A stretch of 8,281 nt of DNA from an uncultured Lachnospiraceae bacterium (GTDB taxonomy: Bacteria > Bacillota > Clostridia > Lachnospirales > Lachnospiraceae), in contig CAMWKA010000062.1 in the NCBI GenBank assembly GCA_947174725.1, positions 1 to 8,281 on the forward strand, written 5' to 3'. Numbering within the stretch: position 1 is the first letter of the stretch; every line of letters starts with the position of its first letter. This document shows, piece after piece, positions 7,388 to 8,281 of this stretch. A model generated the notes under the pieces. That model saw only the letters and a list, made by a program, of their open reading frames with translations, was not told the origin of the DNA and did not search any database. The translations under genes were made by a program, and so were the position numbers.

Positions 7388-7891
7388 CTAAAATCCCCTC
7401 TCATCTGTTATACTTTTCAGTCTGCCGCAACTGACCCGTACCAAAAAACCGATCAATAGACCGGCCAGCATTCCCGCCAGCAGCAAATAAGGCACATACC
7501 ACAGAATCGCCTGAAATCCCATTAATGCTCCTGCCACCAAAAGCTGACCGATATTGTGCATGATCCCTCCCGCCATACTGACTCCATATATGGAAAAATG
7601 AGGGGTTCTTTTTAGCAATGCCATCACCGTCAGGCTAAGAACCGCTCCGGCAAGGCTATACAGTATCATGGACATATTTGACAGCAGAAATCCCACCAAA
7701 ATGATCCGTAAGGCACTGATCACCGCCGCTTCTCTGAGCGAAAACAGATACATGACCAGTACGATCACAAAATTAGCAAGTCCCAGTTTGATTCCCGGAA
7801 TCATTGGTACAACCGGAATCAACGCTTCCAGATATCCCATAATAACAGCCAGAGCTAAAAACATAGCCATCCTTGCAAGACGCTTATTCAA
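7388..7891 (-). CDS. Gx transporter family membrane protein (Hpre_diP_synt_I family, EetB-like)
   Basis: This 167-residue, very hydrophobic protein has about five membrane segments (roughly 9-28, 36-51, 56-92 in two parts, 105-150 in two parts) and a basic C-terminal tail. Family hallmarks are PGIKLGLAN at 32-40, the SALR motif with R62, and GGIMHNIGQL at 108-117. The family is often labelled heptaprenyl diphosphate synthase component I, but the layout resembles small substrate-binding membrane components of vitamin transporters; no prenyltransferase motif is seen. The start is TTG, not ATG. An AGGAAGGAA site lies 7 bases before it, whereas the first ATG (residue 8) has no usable spacing, and the family begins with this basic-then-hydrophobic pattern. 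It sits 52 bases after the NusG-domain-II gene, and its TAG stop is 4 bases before ruvA, implying co-transcription. The substrate is unknown. Confidence 0.88.
   Translation of the reverse strand: MNKRLARMAMFLALAVIMGYLEALIPVVPMIPGIKLGLANFVIVLVMYLFSLREAAVISALRIILVGFLLSNMSMILYSLAGAVLSLTVMALLKRTPHFSIYGVSMAGGIMHNIGQLLVAGALMGFQAILWYVPYLLLAGMLAGLLIGFLVRVSCGRLKSITDERGF
7393..7400 (-). promoter_or_regulatory. Ribosome binding site fixing the ruvA start
   Basis: The minus strand reads GAGGGGAT, one mismatch from the ideal GAGGTGAT, with a 9-base spacer to ATG 7383-7381. It lies inside the 3' end of the Gx-family gene, so translation of ruvA may be coupled to it. The site begins just after the alternative ATG at 7404-7402, which itself has no upstream purine-rich site. 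Confidence 0.7.
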
Positions 7892-7898
7892 GTCGCTG

Positions 7899-7907
7899 TT
7901 CCTTCCT
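7899..7907 (-). promoter_or_regulatory. Ribosome binding site supporting a TTG start
   Basis: On the minus strand this reads AGGAAGGAA and is followed by 7 bases and then TTG at 7891-7889. It decides the start of the Gx-family gene in favour of TTG. The next in-frame ATG (7870-7868) is directly abutted by AAGG with no spacer. Confidence 0.7.
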
Positions 7908-7943
7908 AAATATAGTATATATCCCTTCCTGAACCATGATATC

Positions 7944-8267
7944 TTACTTGATTACAATATAAAATCTATGCGGCAGACATACAACTGTATCCCCTACCCG
8001 GCCGGCAGCCGGTGTATGGACGCAGACCTGATTGGCACAGTCCGCTTCCGATACAGACACCGTTCCATCCGAGATCACGACGATATTGTAACCATCCTCC
8101 AGTTCCACCCTGATCGTCCGATCAATCATAAGCGGATATCTTCCGATCTCTGTTTCATCATCAAACAACACTACGGTCTGTCCGTTGCCCTGTCCCCACA
8201 TCATAGCAAGAAAAAATACCGCCACAAGCAGAAATACCGCTACGATGATTCCGTCAGCCTTTTTCAT
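7944..8267 (-). CDS. NusG domain II-containing membrane-anchored protein (EetA-like)
   Basis: This 107-residue protein has a lysine-containing N-terminus (MKKADG), one hydrophobic helix at about residues 7-23, and a small domain that would lie outside the membrane. The domain has the pattern of the NusG domain II (DUF1312) family: a glycine/asparagine turn at 59-61, then a hydrophobic strand leading into SDG (66-68), a conserved EADC (C77), C82 five residues later, and CLPH with C97 near the end. The family's biochemical role is not established; it is not the transcription factor NusG. Its neighbour downstream is a Gx-family membrane protein, a pairing also seen as EetA/EetB in Listeria electron-transfer loci, so a redox or flavin-related role is an inference. 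The ATG start fits the family's short cytoplasmic N-terminus, but the 14 bases visible upstream show no Shine-Dalgarno sequence. Family assignment is fairly sure, function is not. Confidence 0.85.
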   Translation of the reverse strand: MKKADGIIVAVFLLVAVFFLAMMWGQGNGQTVVLFDDETEIGRYPLMIDRTIRVELEDGYNIVVISDGTVSVSEADCANQVCVHTPAAGRVGDTVVCLPHRFYIVIK

Positions 8268-8281
8268 TGATATAATTGATC

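Noticed and set aside
7892..7943. AT-rich stretch with repeated AGGAAGG in front of the Gx-family gene as a regulatory repeat
   Set aside because: The second copy is simply the ribosome binding site. A single 7-base recurrence in purine-rich spacer is not significant.
7668..8270. Plus-strand open frame of 200 codons spanning two genes
   Set aside because: It runs antisense across the Gx-family gene, a gap and the NusG-domain-II gene, and shows no family features. It is a shadow of the real genes.

Overview
The window reads as chromosomal DNA of a low-to-moderate-GC anaerobic Firmicute, most likely a Clostridia member of the Lachnospiraceae type. This rests on the gene families: a Gx transporter/NusG-domain-II pair, ruvAB followed by zapA, a large U32 protein with a DUF3656-type extension, and a SEDS protein with extra N-terminal membrane helices. 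It also rests on the strong AGGAGG-type ribosome binding sites. Species cannot be fixed from the sequence alone.

All seven genes lie on the minus strand, so the reading order runs from high to low coordinates: NusG-domain-II membrane protein (8267-7944), Gx-family membrane protein (7891-7388, TTG start), ruvA (7383-6763), ruvB (6702-5692), zapA (5645-5238), U32/DUF3656 RNA-hydroxylase-like protein (5139-2830) and a SEDS-class B PBP fusion (2830-50). Gaps are 52, 4, 60, 46, 97 and -1 bases, which suggests one long transcription unit or two sub-units separated by the 97-base gap after zapA, which holds two stem-loops. No convincing promoter lies inside the window, and the operon probably starts beyond position 8281. 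No RNA genes, insertion sequences, CRISPR arrays or gene-free stretches over 300 bases are present.

Functionally the window joins four themes. The first pair resembles EetA/EetB, small membrane proteins known from flavin-based extracellular electron transfer loci. RuvA and RuvB form the Holliday-junction branch-migration motor. ZapA bundles FtsZ at the division ring. The U32 protein probably hydroxylates RNA, and its stop codon overlaps the start of the last gene.

The most notable item is that last gene. It is a 926-residue single chain carrying both halves of a core peptidoglycan synthase: a FtsW/RodA-type glycosyltransferase and a class B penicillin-binding transpeptidase, with the catalytic motifs of both recognisable. 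Most bacteria make these as two proteins that must find each other. Apart from this fusion and its coupling to an RNA-modification-type gene, the region looks like ordinary, intact core genome.
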